Shown: positions 18,194-27,008, numbered from the stretch's first letter. The stretch: DNA of 64,000 bases from Paenibacillus faecis (GCF_008084145.1 NZ_VSDO01000003.1:434001-498000), one strand, 5' to 3'. Numbers and translations: made by a program. Notes: a model not told the origin generated them from the letters alone.

Positions 18194-18217
18194 AAAATGA
18201 TGTACGTACATCATTTT
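18194..18217. promoter_or_regulatory. LacI-family operator (24-bp palindrome)
   Basis: A perfect palindrome with the core ATGATGTACGTACATCAT lies between lacI and the importer genes, about 155 bp before the binding-protein start. A near copy occurs upstream of lacI. Even-numbered perfect palindromes with a central CG are typical of LacI/GalR operators. Confidence 0.85.
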
Positions 18218-18253
18218 TACGGTAAAAAACTGCGTTATTACGCAGGGCGTGGT

Positions 18254-19288
18254 TTAGATGTAATAACGCGCGTTTTCCTTGGTCACCAATTCCAGCTTGG
18301 TGATGTTTTCTTTCAACCCGACTTTGTGGCCGGAAACCAGGTGGTCGAACATCGCCTTGACCGTCAGGTAGCCCTGATTGACCGGATCCTGGCAAATCGT
18401 CGCGGTGACGATCCCCCGCTTCATGTATTGGTAGGTTTCCTCCGTCATATCATGGCCGATGAGAACCGGGCGGTGTTCCAGTTCAAGCTCCTCCAAATGC
18501 TTGGCGACTACATCCAGGCGGGCGCTGGACACGTAAATTCCGTCCACTTCCCGGAAGTAATCGGCAAACGCGTCGGGCGAGTCGTAATCTTCCTGCCGGA
18601 GCTTGAGCGGACCGACCATTTCAATGTGATCGTACTCGCTCACCACTTCGCGGAACCCGGTAATCTTCTGCTGCATTTGAAAGTTGGTGTATGACATCAC
18701 CAGCCCTACCCTCGTCTTCCCGCCGAGGAACTTGCACAGCGCGTCCGCCGCCAGACGGCCGGCAATCCGGTAGTCGCAGCCGACGTAGAACAGCCGCTTG
18801 CTCAGCGGCGAATCGCTGTTAAACGTACAGACCGCCACCCCCTGATCCATGCCATGGTCGATCAAATCGGCCATTTCCTGAGGATCGTTCGGCGACAGCG
18901 CGATGGCGTCGTAATTCCCCGAATCGATCAGTTCCTGTACAATCTTCTTCTGCGGCTCCAGTTCGTATTTCTCGGAACGGATGATGCTGACGTGAAGCCC
19001 GTAATCGCGAAACTCATCGATGGCGATCTGCACGCCTTTCTCCACCTGTGTCCAAAAATACTCTGGAAGCTCCGGGAATACCATCGCCATATGATAATCA
19101 TTCTTCCGCGACAGAAAGCTCGCCGATTTGTTCGGCATGTAGTTCAATTCCTTGATCTTCTCCATCACTTTGTCATAAGTCTGGCGCTTCACATTTCCCC
19201 GGTTGTTCAACACCCGGTCCAGCGTAGCCGCGGATACCCCGATCTGCTTCGCCAGTTCTTTCAGCGTCAATCGTCTCTCTTGTCCCAT
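18254..19288 (-). CDS. LacI/GalR-family transcriptional regulator
   Basis: A 344-residue repressor-type protein. The N-terminal helix-turn-helix and hinge (LTLKELAKQIGVSAATLDRVL through KIKELNYMPNKSA) are canonical. The rest is a periplasmic-binding-protein fold in the ribose-binding style (DYDSPDAFADYFREVDGIYVS; GTVTATI-like CQDPVNQGYLTVKAM). It heads the xyloside cluster. Two related palindromes, downstream and upstream of the gene, suggest control of the importer and of itself. The effector is probably a xylose-containing sugar (inference). Confidence 0.92.
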   Translation of the reverse strand: MGQERRLTLKELAKQIGVSAATLDRVLNNRGNVKRQTYDKVMEKIKELNYMPNKSASFLSRKNDYHMAMVFPELPEYFWTQVEKGVQIAIDEFRDYGLHVSIIRSEKYELEPQKKIVQELIDSGNYDAIALSPNDPQEMADLIDHGMDQGVAVCTFNSDSPLSKRLFYVGCDYRIAGRLAADALCKFLGGKTRVGLVMSYTNFQMQQKITGFREVVSEYDHIEMVGPLKLRQEDYDSPDAFADYFREVDGIYVSSARLDVVAKHLEELELEHRPVLIGHDMTEETYQYMKRGIVTATICQDPVNQGYLTVKAMFDHLVSGHKVGLKENITKLELVTKENARYYI

Positions 19289-19333
19289 ACTCTATCCTCT
19301 GCCATTTCTTTTTTTCTTGGCTTTTATGGTCCC

Positions 19334-19371
19334 ATCATATCAACCGAACATTTTTATGTCAACGCTTTCAT
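19334..19371 (-). promoter_or_regulatory. lacI promoter overlapped by a CcpA cre site
   Basis: On the minus strand, TTGACA (19357-19362) and TATGAT (19334-19339) are separated by exactly 17 bp. ATGAAAGCGTTGACA (19371-19357) fits the cre consensus WTGNAANCGNWNNCW at every fixed position and covers the -35 box. CcpA would block transcription in the presence of preferred sugars. Confidence 0.88.
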
Positions 19372-19390
19372 GATATTTGTTTGACTTTTT

Positions 19391-19409
19391 TTGATTTACG
19401 TACATCATT
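19391..19409. promoter_or_regulatory. Second LacI-type operator, upstream of lacI
   Basis: GATTTACGTACATC matches the core GATGTACGTACATC of the 18194 palindrome at 13 of 14 positions. It lies about 100 bp before lacI, close upstream of the cre-overlapped promoter. Confidence 0.7.
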
Positions 19410-19635
19410 TATTTATTTGGCGAGACGCCGGGCAAGTTCCAACGGGCGTAGGCCCCGTAGCGCCTAGAGCCAGTTTAACAACTGGTACTGGTATGGGGTG
19501 CCGTTGGCGGTGCTGTACTCGTCAGCACCACATTGGGCTTTTGCGGCGTGCTGCAAACTTATCGGCAGTCCGGGGCGCTCAGGAAAGATAAGGGCCAAAT
19601 GAGGCGCTATTTTGTCGAATTTGCCTCTTCGGCGT
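19410..19635. other. Intergenic stretch without a recognisable gene
   Basis: Two small hairpins are visible: CCAGTT/AACTGG near 19472 and GGTGCTG/CAGCACC near 19513. The right part carries AATAGCG-type repeats (GGCGCTATTTTG, GTGAAATAGCG), the sequence family into which the IS4 element is inserted. No gene is supported. Confidence 0.5.
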
Positions 19636-19644
19636 GAAATAGCG
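19636..19644. repeat. Target-site duplication, left copy
   Basis: GAAATAGCG directly precedes the left inverted repeat of the IS4-family element and is repeated at 21106-21114. Confidence 0.9.
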
Positions 19645-21105
19645 CACTAGCGTTGCATTAAGTAATTTGATTATGAATAATTCCCCTAAATTTACTTTTA
19701 ATCAATATTTTTACATTATGTTTTTCTTGGTTAAACAAAAAAAGCTAAGGGGGAAAAGGCCCTACGCATTATCCTTTTTTTTGAAAATTACTATTCCTGT
19801 TCATTTGTCATTAGCGTATGATCAGTCTCGGCTCCATTGACTTCTTTGCTTTTTTTGGTGGCCTGCCATTTCGCTTGGTTCGCCCCTTCGAGGTTCGTGT
19901 TGGCTTGCGGTAGAGGGCTTTCATCAGATCTTCCCACGGCTTTTCCGCATAGATACGAATCAGTTGAAGAAGATCCCACATCGATTTTTTACAGTCCAGG
20001 GTCAACTTGACGAGCAAGCATAAAGCATAGGCGATTAAAGCGATATACATTTGGTTCCAGATGACTTCTGGCGTATATCCATGTGGTTTAACTAATCGAA
20101 TATGCTGTTTGACCCACTTAAAAAACAACTCGATGTGCCAACGATTTCGGTAAATCTCAGCGATTTGGTGTGCAGACAAGTCAAAACGGTTCGTTACAAG
20201 GCGATAAGTACGCTTCTGGTCATCATAAAACTCAATTAGGCGAAAAACCCCAGGCAAGCCCGGAAGCTTCACATCAGCATCACGGATGAAACCCTTCTGT
20301 CTTTTGGGCAGTTCCCTTTCCCGGATGATCGTTAGCCGGCTATTTTCCTTGACGCGACATACAAATTTGATCTTGTCCTCTAGCCATTGTTGAAAATGCT
20401 CGTACACTTGGTAACCACGATCCATCACATAAGTCGCGTCTTTGTCGACCGTGAATTCAAGAGCCACTTCATGGTCCGCGATATCCTTGGTGGAGGCGAT
20501 GATTTTACCCGGATACATGGTTTTGGAGTCCACCACGACCAAGGAGGTGTGCATCTTCGCGCCGTGATTGGTTTCTGAACAGTAGCACCATTTTGCGAGA
20601 ATAGGTGGCAGAGTAACTCCCGTCGAATCTAAGAGATTTAGTTTACCAATACCCGGAGTAATTCCCTTCAAGTTCTTCGTTTGCTGCTTGATTCGTTCCA
20701 TGATCGAGAAAAAGAGCGTTTGAAGATTTGCCATAGGCAGTTGCTTCATTTTTCGTGATAACTGGGCAGCACTGATACTTTCGAGTTGAAGGAATTTCTG
20801 AAAATCGCGATTGGCGGCTAAATGCTCTGCTATCACTTTATAGGAACCGCGCTGGTGCAACTGAGCCTCAATAAACAGAAGAGTCGCAGAACCGACAAAA
20901 AATTTCCGGGCACGATAATCCAAAGATGTATTACGAGAAGGGTCCACATTTAATAACTTTAGACATTGACAAATGACAGTTTGATTAGGTACGTTATCCA
21001 TAGTCATCTCCTTATTGTTGAGGCGTTTTTATGGATAACGCGAGGGTAACTCAACAATAGGAGATGTCTTCTTTTTTGTCTGCGAAATTTAATGCAACGC
21101 TAGTG
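19645..21105 (-). mobile_element. Intact IS4-family insertion sequence (1461 bp)
   Basis: The ends are perfect 17-bp inverted repeats (CACTAGCGTTGCATTAA at 19645-19661 and its complement at 21089-21105). A 9-bp direct duplication GAAATAGCG flanks both sides. One full-length transposase gene lies inside. Intact ends, target duplication and open frame point to a recent, possibly active insertion. Confidence 0.95.
19811..21001 (-). CDS. IS4-family DDE transposase
   Basis: A 396-residue cut-and-paste transposase. The DDE residues lie in LLDSTGV, VMDRGYQ and the IS4 signature Y-x2-R-x3-E-x6-K (YRNRWHIELFFKWVK). A beta-strand insertion separates the second Asp from the Glu, as in this family. The basic C-terminal tail (TRTSKGRTKRNGRPPKKAKK) may bind DNA. 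The start at 21001 follows AAGGAG by 6 nt. It lies wholly within the inverted repeats and shows no truncation. Confidence 0.95.
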   Translation of the reverse strand: MDNVPNQTVICQCLKLLNVDPSRNTSLDYRARKFFVGSATLLFIEAQLHQRGSYKVIAEHLAANRDFQKFLQLESISAAQLSRKMKQLPMANLQTLFFSIMERIKQQTKNLKGITPGIGKLNLLDSTGVTLPPILAKWCYCSETNHGAKMHTSLVVVDSKTMYPGKIIASTKDIADHEVALEFTVDKDATYVMDRGYQVYEHFQQWLEDKIKFVCRVKENSRLTIIRERELPKRQKGFIRDADVKLPGLPGVFRLIEFYDDQKRTYRLVTNRFDLSAHQIAEIYRNRWHIELFFKWVKQHIRLVKPHGYTPEVIWNQMYIALIAYALCLLVKLTLDCKKSMWDLLQLIRIYAEKPWEDLMKALYRKPTRTSKGRTKRNGRPPKKAKKSMEPRLIIR

Positions 21106-21114
21106 GAAATAGCG
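21106..21114. repeat. Target-site duplication, right copy
   Basis: GAAATAGCG directly follows the right inverted repeat of the IS4-family element. Confidence 0.9.
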
Positions 21115-21372
21115 GTCATTTGAGGCCTTATTTTAGAGGAATAGGGCAAAAAAAACGATTTTCGAGCCCGTACCGGGAAAATAAGCCCCCTTTTGACCGC
21201 TATTTTCCCCGAAAAAGCGAATCTGGCCGAAATAACGGCCCGAAACGCCGCTATTATAACGGGCGGCAAGAGGGATAGCGGATAGGCCGCACCCTGTCGG
21301 GGGTTTAGTGCAACGACAGTCCGGGCCGCAAGGCCGCTAACTTCAGGCCGTGGGCCGGATTTGGCCGGCTCC
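21115..21372. repeat. AATAGCG/CCGCTATT-rich intergenic repeats
   Basis: Several diverged copies of a GAAATAGCGG / CCGCTATTTTC motif in both orientations (for example GACCGCTATTTTCC, CCGAAATAACGGC, CGCCGCTATTATAACGG). They continue the sequence to the left of the IS4 element and resemble the repeats at 41455-41650. No gene is seen here. Confidence 0.6.
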
Positions 21373-21480
21373 TTCCTGCTGTAGCTCCGGATTTAAATGC
21401 TTCTTCCTGCTATAGCTCCGGATTTAAATGCTTCTTCCTGCTATAGCTCCGGATTTGAATGCTCTTTCCTGCTAATTCTG
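21373..21480. repeat. 31-bp tandem repeat, about 3.5 copies
   Basis: Units starting at 21373, 21404, 21435 and 21466 share TTCCTGCTATAGCTCCGG followed by ATTTAAATGC; the last is degenerate. Partial echoes (CCTGCTATAGCCGGATTT) continue to about 21540. There are no spacers between units, so it is a minisatellite-like array and not CRISPR. Confidence 0.9.
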
Positions 21481-21584
21481 ATTTAGCCAGCCCCAGCCTG
21501 CTATAGCCGGATTTTAGCCTTCCTCATCCTGCTATCTCCGTTCCACCCAAGCGCCGCTTTCCCGATTTCGGCTGAACTAGCGTA

Positions 21585-21645
21585 AAGTTTTCCGCCGATT
21601 TCCGAAGTTTTCCGCCGATTTCCGAAGTTTTCCGCAGTTTTCCGG
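21585..21645. repeat. 20-bp tandem repeat, about three copies
   Basis: AAGTTTTCCGCCGATTTCCG is repeated exactly at 21585 and 21605, with a shortened third copy from 21625. It lies 90 bp beyond the 31-bp array, in the same gene-free stretch before rlmN. Confidence 0.9.
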
Positions 21646-21728
21646 TTTCCCGCGATCCCCCCTTTGCTTCCGGGCAGCTTCCTCACGAACAGGACGGGGG
21701 GTGGGGTAAATCCCCGCTAACTCGCGCC

Positions 21729-21779
21729 AAAAAAACCGCCCAAAAAGCGCGCGATAAAGCTCGCGCTTCCGGGCGGTTC
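21729..21779 (-). terminator. rlmN terminator
   Basis: On the minus strand a GAACCGCCC/GGGCGGTT stem encloses a GCGCGA-rich inner stem and ends in a run of seven T. Confidence 0.85.
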
Positions 21780-21783
21780 ACGA

Positions 21784-22851
21784 TCAAGCGTGCTCCAGCC
21801 GCTTAATCTGCTTGCTGCGCAGCTGGCCGCAGGCGGCATCGATGTCGGTGCCGTGCTCGAGGCGGATGCTGCAGCTGACGTTTTGCTTCTTCAGCGCATC
21901 GTAGAAGGCCAGCACGGCTTCCTGATCGCTGCGCTGATATTGGCTGTGCTCATCGACGGGGTTGTACGGAATGAGGTTCACATTCACGTACGGCCTCCGG
22001 TCCCCGATGAGCTCCGCGAGCTCCAGCGCCTGCTCCCGCTGGTCGTTCACTTCGCGCAGCAAAATATACTCCAGCGTAATCCGCTGATTCGTTTTCTCCA
22101 GGTAGTAATCGATAGCCTGCATCAGCGTTTCGATCGGAATCGCGCGGTTGATCTTCATGATCCGCGTGCGCAGCTCATTGTTCGGCGCATGCAGCGATAC
22201 CGCCAGGTTGACGCGCAGGTTCAGATCCGCGAACTCCCGGATCTTGTCCGCCAGGCCGCTCGTCGAAACGGTGATATGTCTCGGTCCGATCGCCAGCCCT
22301 TTCGGATCCATCACCGTCCGCAGGAAATTCACCAGATGCGTGAAGTTATCGAACGGCTCGCCGATGCCCATCACCACGATGTGGCTGACGAGCTCCCCTT
22401 GTCCCGATTCGTCCAGGAACAGCTGGACCTTCATGATCTGCTCCGCGATCTCGCCGGAGGTCAGATCCCGGCTTTTCTTAAGCAATCCGCTGGCGCAGAA
22501 GCTGCAGCCGATATTGCAGCCGACCTGCGTGGTCACGCAGACGGACAAGCCGAACTTGTGCCGCATCAGCACCGTCTCGATCAGGTTGCCGTCGGCCAGC
22601 CGCAGCAGGAACTTAACGGTCCCGTCCGCGGACTGCTGCTTCGTATGCACTTCCAGCGTTTGCAACGAAAAATGCGCCTCCAGCAGCTCGAGCGTCTCCG
22701 GCCTAACCTCGCTCATTTCCCCGAAATTTCTGGCCCGCTGCCGATAAAGCCCTTCCCATACCTGCAAGGCGCGCGATTTCTTCTGCCCATGCTCCTCCAG
22801 CCAGGTACCGAGCTGCTCTAAAGTCAATCCATAAATGGATGGTTTATTCAT
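21784..22851 (-). CDS. rlmN: RlmN-family radical SAM rRNA/tRNA methyltransferase
   Basis: A 355-residue enzyme that methylates C2 of A2503 in 23S rRNA (and A37 of some tRNAs in the family). The radical-SAM triad is CNIGCSFC, the mechanistic Cys near the C-terminus is in DIDAACGQL, and GIGEPFDNF and HITVSTSG fit the SAM site. [20 protein letters not shown] at the N-terminus aligns with Bacillus RlmN. The related resistance enzyme Cfr (C8 methylation) is less likely: the sequence keeps RlmN features such as [19 protein letters not shown]. The start at 22851 follows AGAGGC. It could be one of two RlmN paralogues, which are common in this group. Confidence 0.9.
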   Translation of the reverse strand: MNKPSIYGLTLEQLGTWLEEHGQKKSRALQVWEGLYRQRARNFGEMSEVRPETLELLEAHFSLQTLEVHTKQQSADGTVKFLLRLADGNLIETVLMRHKFGLSVCVTTQVGCNIGCSFCASGLLKKSRDLTSGEIAEQIMKVQLFLDESGQGELVSHIVVMGIGEPFDNFTHLVNFLRTVMDPKGLAIGPRHITVSTSGLADKIREFADLNLRVNLAVSLHAPNNELRTRIMKINRAIPIETLMQAIDYYLEKTNQRITLEYILLREVNDQREQALELAELIGDRRPYVNVNLIPYNPVDEHSQYQRSDQEAVLAFYDALKKQNVSCSIRLEHGTDIDAACGQLRSKQIKRLEHA

Positions 22852-23007
22852 AGTTCTGCCTCTTTCTATGCGCAAACTCTGCAATGGTTCAATCTGTTCT
22901 ATTGTCCCAAATTTTCAATATGAACACAAGCAAGTTTCACGTGGCAGATTCTATAAGTTAAACTATTGATTTACTCGTAAGCCAGCCGTGTGAAATGTTC
23001 TTTCCGA

Positions 23008-24483
23008 TCACTGCCTGCCCGCGCCTGCGGCCGTTTCGTCTTTCCGGCCCTCTCCCATCGGAAGCGTCACCGTGACGACCGCGCCGCCGTCCTCACCCCG
23101 GCTGGCCGCGATCTCCCCGCCATGTTTGTCGACGATGGTTTTGGCAATATAGAGGCCAAGGCCCGCATGTCCCTTGCGCCGGCTCACGCCCGTTCCGCCC
23201 TGGTAAAAGGCCTGGAACACCTCCGCCTCCTTACCCGGCTCAAATCCGGGGCCATTGTCGGCCAGTACCAGCTCCAACCGCTCCCCGCCGATCCGCGCGG
23301 TCAGCCGGATCTCTCCCCGCTCCGCAAACCGGAGGCTGTTGGAGACCAGATTGTCCAGCACCTGCGAGAGGCGGTCCGGATCGGCAAGCAGTTTGGGGCT
23401 TTCCGGAGTTTCCCTGGCATCGGTCATCCGGCATACGAACCGGACGCCTTCTTTTTCGCACCAGGATTCATATTCACCGGCCTTCTCCTCCAAGTACTCC
23501 GCGGGATCGAACGCCACCTTGCCGAGTTGAAAAGAGTCCTGCTCCAGCACCGCCGTCTGGTTCAAATCCCGCACCAGCTTGACCGCCCGATCGACATTCG
23601 CCTTGATGACATGCAGGTATCGGTCGAACCGGTCGATATTCCGCCGCCTCGCTTCCTCCAACCCTTCCACGTGCCCCTGAATCACAGTCAGCGGTGTGCG
23701 GATATCATGGGCCAGGGCCGCGATCATCTCTTTGCGATCCTTCTGCAGCTTCCACTCCCGGTGAAGTGAATCCGCCAGCTCCTTCCGCATTCGCTCGAAC
23801 GCTCCGGTCAAGTCGCGGATCTCCGTAATCGTCCCGCCCTGCGTCAACGTAAATTGCAAATCCTGCTGCCGGATGTGGCCCGTTGCGGTGATCAGCTGAT
23901 CGAGCGGCCCCTTGATTTCCCGGTCAAAACGGCGCACGAACAGAATCGTAAACAGAACGATATAAACGAAAGGAATGCAAAGGAAGAGGGGAACTCCCGC
24001 TTTGACCAACAGGGAATCCGAAGCGCGGATCGGCGTGACTTTCAGCTTGTAGGACAACAGGAGGGCCCCGCCCATTTGATCATGCCCGTCAAGCAGCGGG
24101 ACATATTGGATATAGTCGTGTTCCGATCCCCGCGCGACCTTGTTTAAACGTTCCATAAGCTTCGCCGGCGGCACATCCGACCGATCCGGGTAAGTACCGT
24201 AGAGAAACTCCCCCGATTTGTCGACCACTTTATATTTGAACCCCTCCGGCGGAATCACGGCATCCAGCTCGGAAGCCGCCGCGGGATCGAGCACACGTCC
24301 CCCCTCCTCCCATAAGCGTTCCTGGATGCCGGGAATCATCCGCTCGTAATAATTCTCGCTATTGACTCTCGATTGCCCGATCAAGAGCATGACGCACCAG
24401 GTCAGCAGCGTGCAGACGAGGCTTAACGTCAAAATCCAGACGATCATCCGGTGCAGCCGGGTACGAATCGATACGGGCTTCAT
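23008..24483 (-). CDS. Two-component sensor histidine kinase
   Basis: A ~491-residue membrane kinase. The first helix (MIVWILTLSLVCTLLTWCVMLL), an extracellular domain of ~140 residues and a second helix (VPLFLCIPFVYIVLFTILFV) are followed by a HAMP-like linker. The phospho-acceptor motif is ALAHDIRTPLTVIQGH, and the N, G1 and G2 boxes are LVSNSLRFA, DNGPGFE and GHAGLGLYIAKTI. The start overlaps the regulator stop as ATGA, so the pair is coupled. The signal sensed is not evident, and no transporter neighbour gives a hint. Confidence 0.93.
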   Translation of the reverse strand: MKPVSIRTRLHRMIVWILTLSLVCTLLTWCVMLLIGQSRVNSENYYERMIPGIQERLWEEGGRVLDPAAASELDAVIPPEGFKYKVVDKSGEFLYGTYPDRSDVPPAKLMERLNKVARGSEHDYIQYVPLLDGHDQMGGALLLSYKLKVTPIRASDSLLVKAGVPLFLCIPFVYIVLFTILFVRRFDREIKGPLDQLITATGHIRQQDLQFTLTQGGTITEIRDLTGAFERMRKELADSLHREWKLQKDRKEMIAALAHDIRTPLTVIQGHVEGLEEARRRNIDRFDRYLHVIKANVDRAVKLVRDLNQTAVLEQDSFQLGKVAFDPAEYLEEKAGEYESWCEKEGVRFVCRMTDARETPESPKLLADPDRLSQVLDNLVSNSLRFAERGEIRLTARIGGERLELVLADNGPGFEPGKEAEVFQAFYQGGTGVSRRKGHAGLGLYIAKTIVDKHGGEIAASRGEDGGAVVTVTLPMGEGRKDETAAGAGRQ

Positions 24484-25163
24484 TTCCATTTGTAACCGAC
24501 TCCCCACACGGTCTGAATGTAATTATCATCCGGCGAAACGGCCTGAAGCCGCGCCCGGATTTTTTTGATATGCTCCGTTACCGTCGAGTCGTCCCCGTCG
24601 GCTTCCAGGCCCCATACCCGTTCATAAATATGCTCCCTGGAAAAAACATGCCCCCGATTCAACGCCAGCAGCCAGACGATCTCGAACATCTTCGCGGTCA
24701 ACTCGACTTCCTCGCCCCGAATCCGCACCGTACGCCGGTTATAGTCGATCGTAAGATCGCCGAACCGGAGAATTTCCTCCTCGCGGGATTCCGATTGGCG
24801 GCGCTCCCGGCGCAGATGGGCGTGAACGCGGGCTTTCAGCTCGGACAGGCTGAAGGGCTTAACGAGGTAGTCGTCCCCTCCGACCACCAGACCCTTAATG
24901 CGGTCCGCTTCCTCCTGGCAGGCGCTCAGAAAAATAATCGGCCCATGCACCGCAGACCTGATCCGCTCGCACACCTCAAAGCCGTTCATGCCGTCCATCA
25001 TGACGTCGAGCAGCACGAGCTGCGGTCCTTTTTCGGCCTGGCGAACCGCCTCTTCTCCGTTCCGTGCCGTCAACACCTCATAACCTTCATCCTCCAGCGC
25101 ATCGCGTAAAAAGGACACGATGTCCGCTTCGTCATCTACAATCAACACCGTTGTGTCCGGCAT
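24480..25163 (-). CDS. OmpR/PhoB-family response regulator
   Basis: A 227-residue regulator with a receiver domain (acidic pair in VLIVDDEAD, phospho-acceptor Asp in LVLLDVMMDG, Lys in DYLVKPFS) and a winged-helix domain ending VTEHIKKIRARL ... YIQTVWGVGYKW. ATG 25163 is preferred over the GTG at 25172 because AAAGGTGA is 5 nt upstream. Cognate partner of the overlapping kinase gene. Confidence 0.93.
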   Translation of the reverse strand: MPDTTVLIVDDEADIVSFLRDALEDEGYEVLTARNGEEAVRQAEKGPQLVLLDVMMDGMNGFEVCERIRSAVHGPIIFLSACQEEADRIKGLVVGGDDYLVKPFSLSELKARVHAHLRRERRQSESREEEILRFGDLTIDYNRRTVRIRGEEVELTAKMFEIVWLLALNRGHVFSREHIYERVWGLEADGDDSTVTEHIKKIRARLQAVSPDDNYIQTVWGVGYKWK

Positions 25164-25319
25164 GTCCATCACCTTTTTCTTCTAATCGTATCGTTTAATT
25201 CTAACAAAATCATAACCCGTCGGTTACGAACTTTTCTTCGCGCCGCAAAAATTTTATACTGGTCCTAAAGCATCGCCTGTCCCACAAAGTAGAATCCCAA
25301 GCAAAGGAGCTGTTCAAAC

Positions 25320-25670
25320 ATGGTCGTAGTAACCAACCGCATCCGCGTCAAAAAAGGCATGGCCGCCGCCATGGCTCCCCGGTTTACCGCCCCCGGTCCC
25401 CTGGATACGTCCAAAGGGATCGTCAAGGTGGAGGTGCTGCTGACGCAGAACCTGAGCGATTACGATGAGTTGAACGTCAATACGTATTGGGAAACGCTCG
25501 GAGATTTTGAAGCCTGGAAGAATAGCGACGCCTTTAAGGCCGCGCACCAGCGGCCCGCGTCCGGGGCATCCGGCGCATCTGGCTCAGGAGAGGACGCGAA
25601 AAAAGAATCGCCGATTCTGGGCAGCGAACTGATCATCTATGAAGTGGCTTCGGTCAAGGAAATCGGCTAG
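25320..25670 (+). CDS. Antibiotic biosynthesis monooxygenase-fold protein, heme-degrading IsdG/Hmo-like
   Basis: A 116-residue dimeric alpha/beta-barrel type protein. The sequence VTNRIRVKKGMA, RFTAPGPLDTSKG, VEVLLTQNLSDYDELNVNTYWE and FEAWKNSDAFKAAH follows the pattern of IsdG/HmoA heme monooxygenases, with the expected His at the end of the last helix. A Gly/Ala/Ser-rich insertion (residues ~78-92) before the last strand is unusual. It may release iron from heme. There is no visible Fur box in the 150 bp upstream. AAAGGAG precedes the start. Confidence 0.8.
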   Translation: MVVVTNRIRVKKGMAAAMAPRFTAPGPLDTSKGIVKVEVLLTQNLSDYDELNVNTYWETLGDFEAWKNSDAFKAAHQRPASGASGASGSGEDAKKESPILGSELIIYEVASVKEIG

Positions 25671-25680
25671 ACGCACGTGA

Positions 25681-25716
25681 AAAAGGCTGACGGGAAAAGT
25701 TCCCGTCAGCCTTTTG
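25681..25716. terminator. Bidirectional terminator
   Basis: The arms AAAAGGCTGACGGGAA and TTCCCGTCAGCCTTTT are perfect, between convergent genes. Confidence 0.92.
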
Positions 25717-25741
25717 TTGTTGTTTAAGCAGGCGTTCCGTA

Positions 25742-26488
25742 TTAATCCCGGCTGGCCGCCAGCTTGGCAAGCAAGCGGATAATCTCCAGATACAGCCATA
25801 CCAGCGTGACCATCAGGCCGAACGCGCCGTACCACTCCATATATTTTGGAGCGCCTTGCGCTGCGCCGTTCTCGATAAAGTCGAAGTCCAGCACGAGGTT
25901 CAGCGCGGCGATGATCACGATCACGACCGAGATACCGATGCCGATCCAGCTGCTTTCATGCAGGAACGGAACCTGCATCCCGAAGAATCCCAGGATGAAG
26001 TTGATCAGATACACCAGCGCGATGCCGCCGGTAGCCGCAACGACACCCAGCTTGAAGTTCTCCGTCGCCTTGATCAATCTCGTCTTGTAGGCGATCAGCA
26101 GGGCGAAGAACACCCCCATCGTCAGAAGGATGGCGTTCAGCGTAATACCCGGTTCGATCCTTTGTTCAAACTGAGCCGAGATGGCCCCCAGGAACATCCC
26201 TTCCGCAACCGCGTAAACCGGCACCAGGAACGGCGCGGCCTTTGGCGCGAAGCTAACGATCAAGGCCAGAATCAGCCCGACCAGGGCACCGCCGATCGCC
26301 ATTGGGACCACATTGTAGCCGTCAAAATACAGCATCCATGTGCTAAATGCGCTGCCGAGAAGGATGATCAGCGTAATAAACGCCTTGTTGACGGTTCCTT
26401 CAATCGTCATCGCGTTCATTCCGGAGAACGTCCCCGCTCTCTCGAATGTACTTTCTTTCAAAGTAGGATTACCACTGCGTCCGATCAA
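25742..26488 (-). CDS. Bax inhibitor-1/YccA family membrane protein
   Basis: A 248-residue protein with seven hydrophobic segments and the UPF0005/BI-1 style sequence (ALNLVLDFDFIENGAAQGAPKYMEWYGAFGLMVTLVWLYLEIIRLL), including the late Asp-rich motif associated with pH-sensitive calcium leak in BsYetJ-type members. The TTG start is preceded by GAGGTGA. The physiological role in bacteria is uncertain. Confidence 0.9.
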   Translation of the reverse strand: MIGRSGNPTLKESTFERAGTFSGMNAMTIEGTVNKAFITLIILLGSAFSTWMLYFDGYNVVPMAIGGALVGLILALIVSFAPKAAPFLVPVYAVAEGMFLGAISAQFEQRIEPGITLNAILLTMGVFFALLIAYKTRLIKATENFKLGVVAATGGIALVYLINFILGFFGMQVPFLHESSWIGIGISVVIVIIAALNLVLDFDFIENGAAQGAPKYMEWYGAFGLMVTLVWLYLEIIRLLAKLAASRD

Positions 26489-26687
26489 GCAAAAATCACC
26501 TCATTTATGTATTTGTAATCATAATACCACAATTTAGGAAGATAATTAGAACTGATTTTGGGACAACGCAAATATCGGCCGGGAGGGGAGAACGCCTTAG
26601 GTAGCTGAGTTCCGGCATGGCCGTTTTGTAACAGGCGGAACCCCGGGAGGCGCTGCAAAGGTGGCCAAGTTCCCTCTCGGTTCGCTC

Positions 26688-26879
26688 ATTAGCGGGAAAA
26701 ACTCCTGTTAATTTGGCGATTTCGGCTGGATTCCAGCATTTAGCTGGAAAAAAAGGAGCTAATTTTGCGCGCAAGGCCAGTTTGACGGGAGGGCGACTAA
26801 AATAACGGGAGATTTTCCAGCTAATTTTCCGCTCTAGCCATTCTATTCAAAATTAGCGGGAGGTTTTCCTGTTATTTTT
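26688..26879. repeat. Array of four small palindromes
   Basis: Units at 26688-26713 (AGCGGG...TGTTAATTT), 26738-26765 (AGCTGG...AGCTAATTT), 26800-26826 (AACGGG...AGCTAATTT) and 26850-26879 (AGCGGG...TGTTATTT). Each is an AATTARCKGGA arm, a short A/T loop and a TCCMGYTAATT arm. The array occupies the gap between the BI-1 gene and the endonuclease gene. Confidence 0.9.
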
Positions 26880-26910
26880 AGGGGAAGGAAGGCCGAACCG
26901 AAAATGGATG

Positions 26911-27008
26911 TGGTCAGCACCGCCAAATTCGCATATACTTGTTTCATAAGAGACGAAGAACGTCCCGTTTTACTCCACAGGAGTGAGGCGGGGCGTTTTT
27001 ATTTTTTT
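26911..27008 (+). promoter_or_regulatory. Promoter followed at once by a strong terminator (leader or small RNA)
   Basis: TGGTCA (26911-26916) and TATACT (26934-26939) are separated by 17 bp. About 20 bp further on, a long hairpin (AACGTCCCG ... ACTCC / GGAGT ... CGGGGCGTT, 26959-26997) is followed by TTTTTATTTTTTT. No gene lies between promoter and terminator, so the product is either an attenuated leader of the following gene or a ~60-nt RNA. Confidence 0.65.

Noticed and set aside
21373-21480. Tandem array considered as a CRISPR
   Set aside because: Units abut without unique spacers and there are no cas genes.
21784-22851. Cfr-type antibiotic resistance methyltransferase
   Set aside because: N-terminus, [19 protein letters not shown] region and C-terminus follow RlmN, not Cfr.
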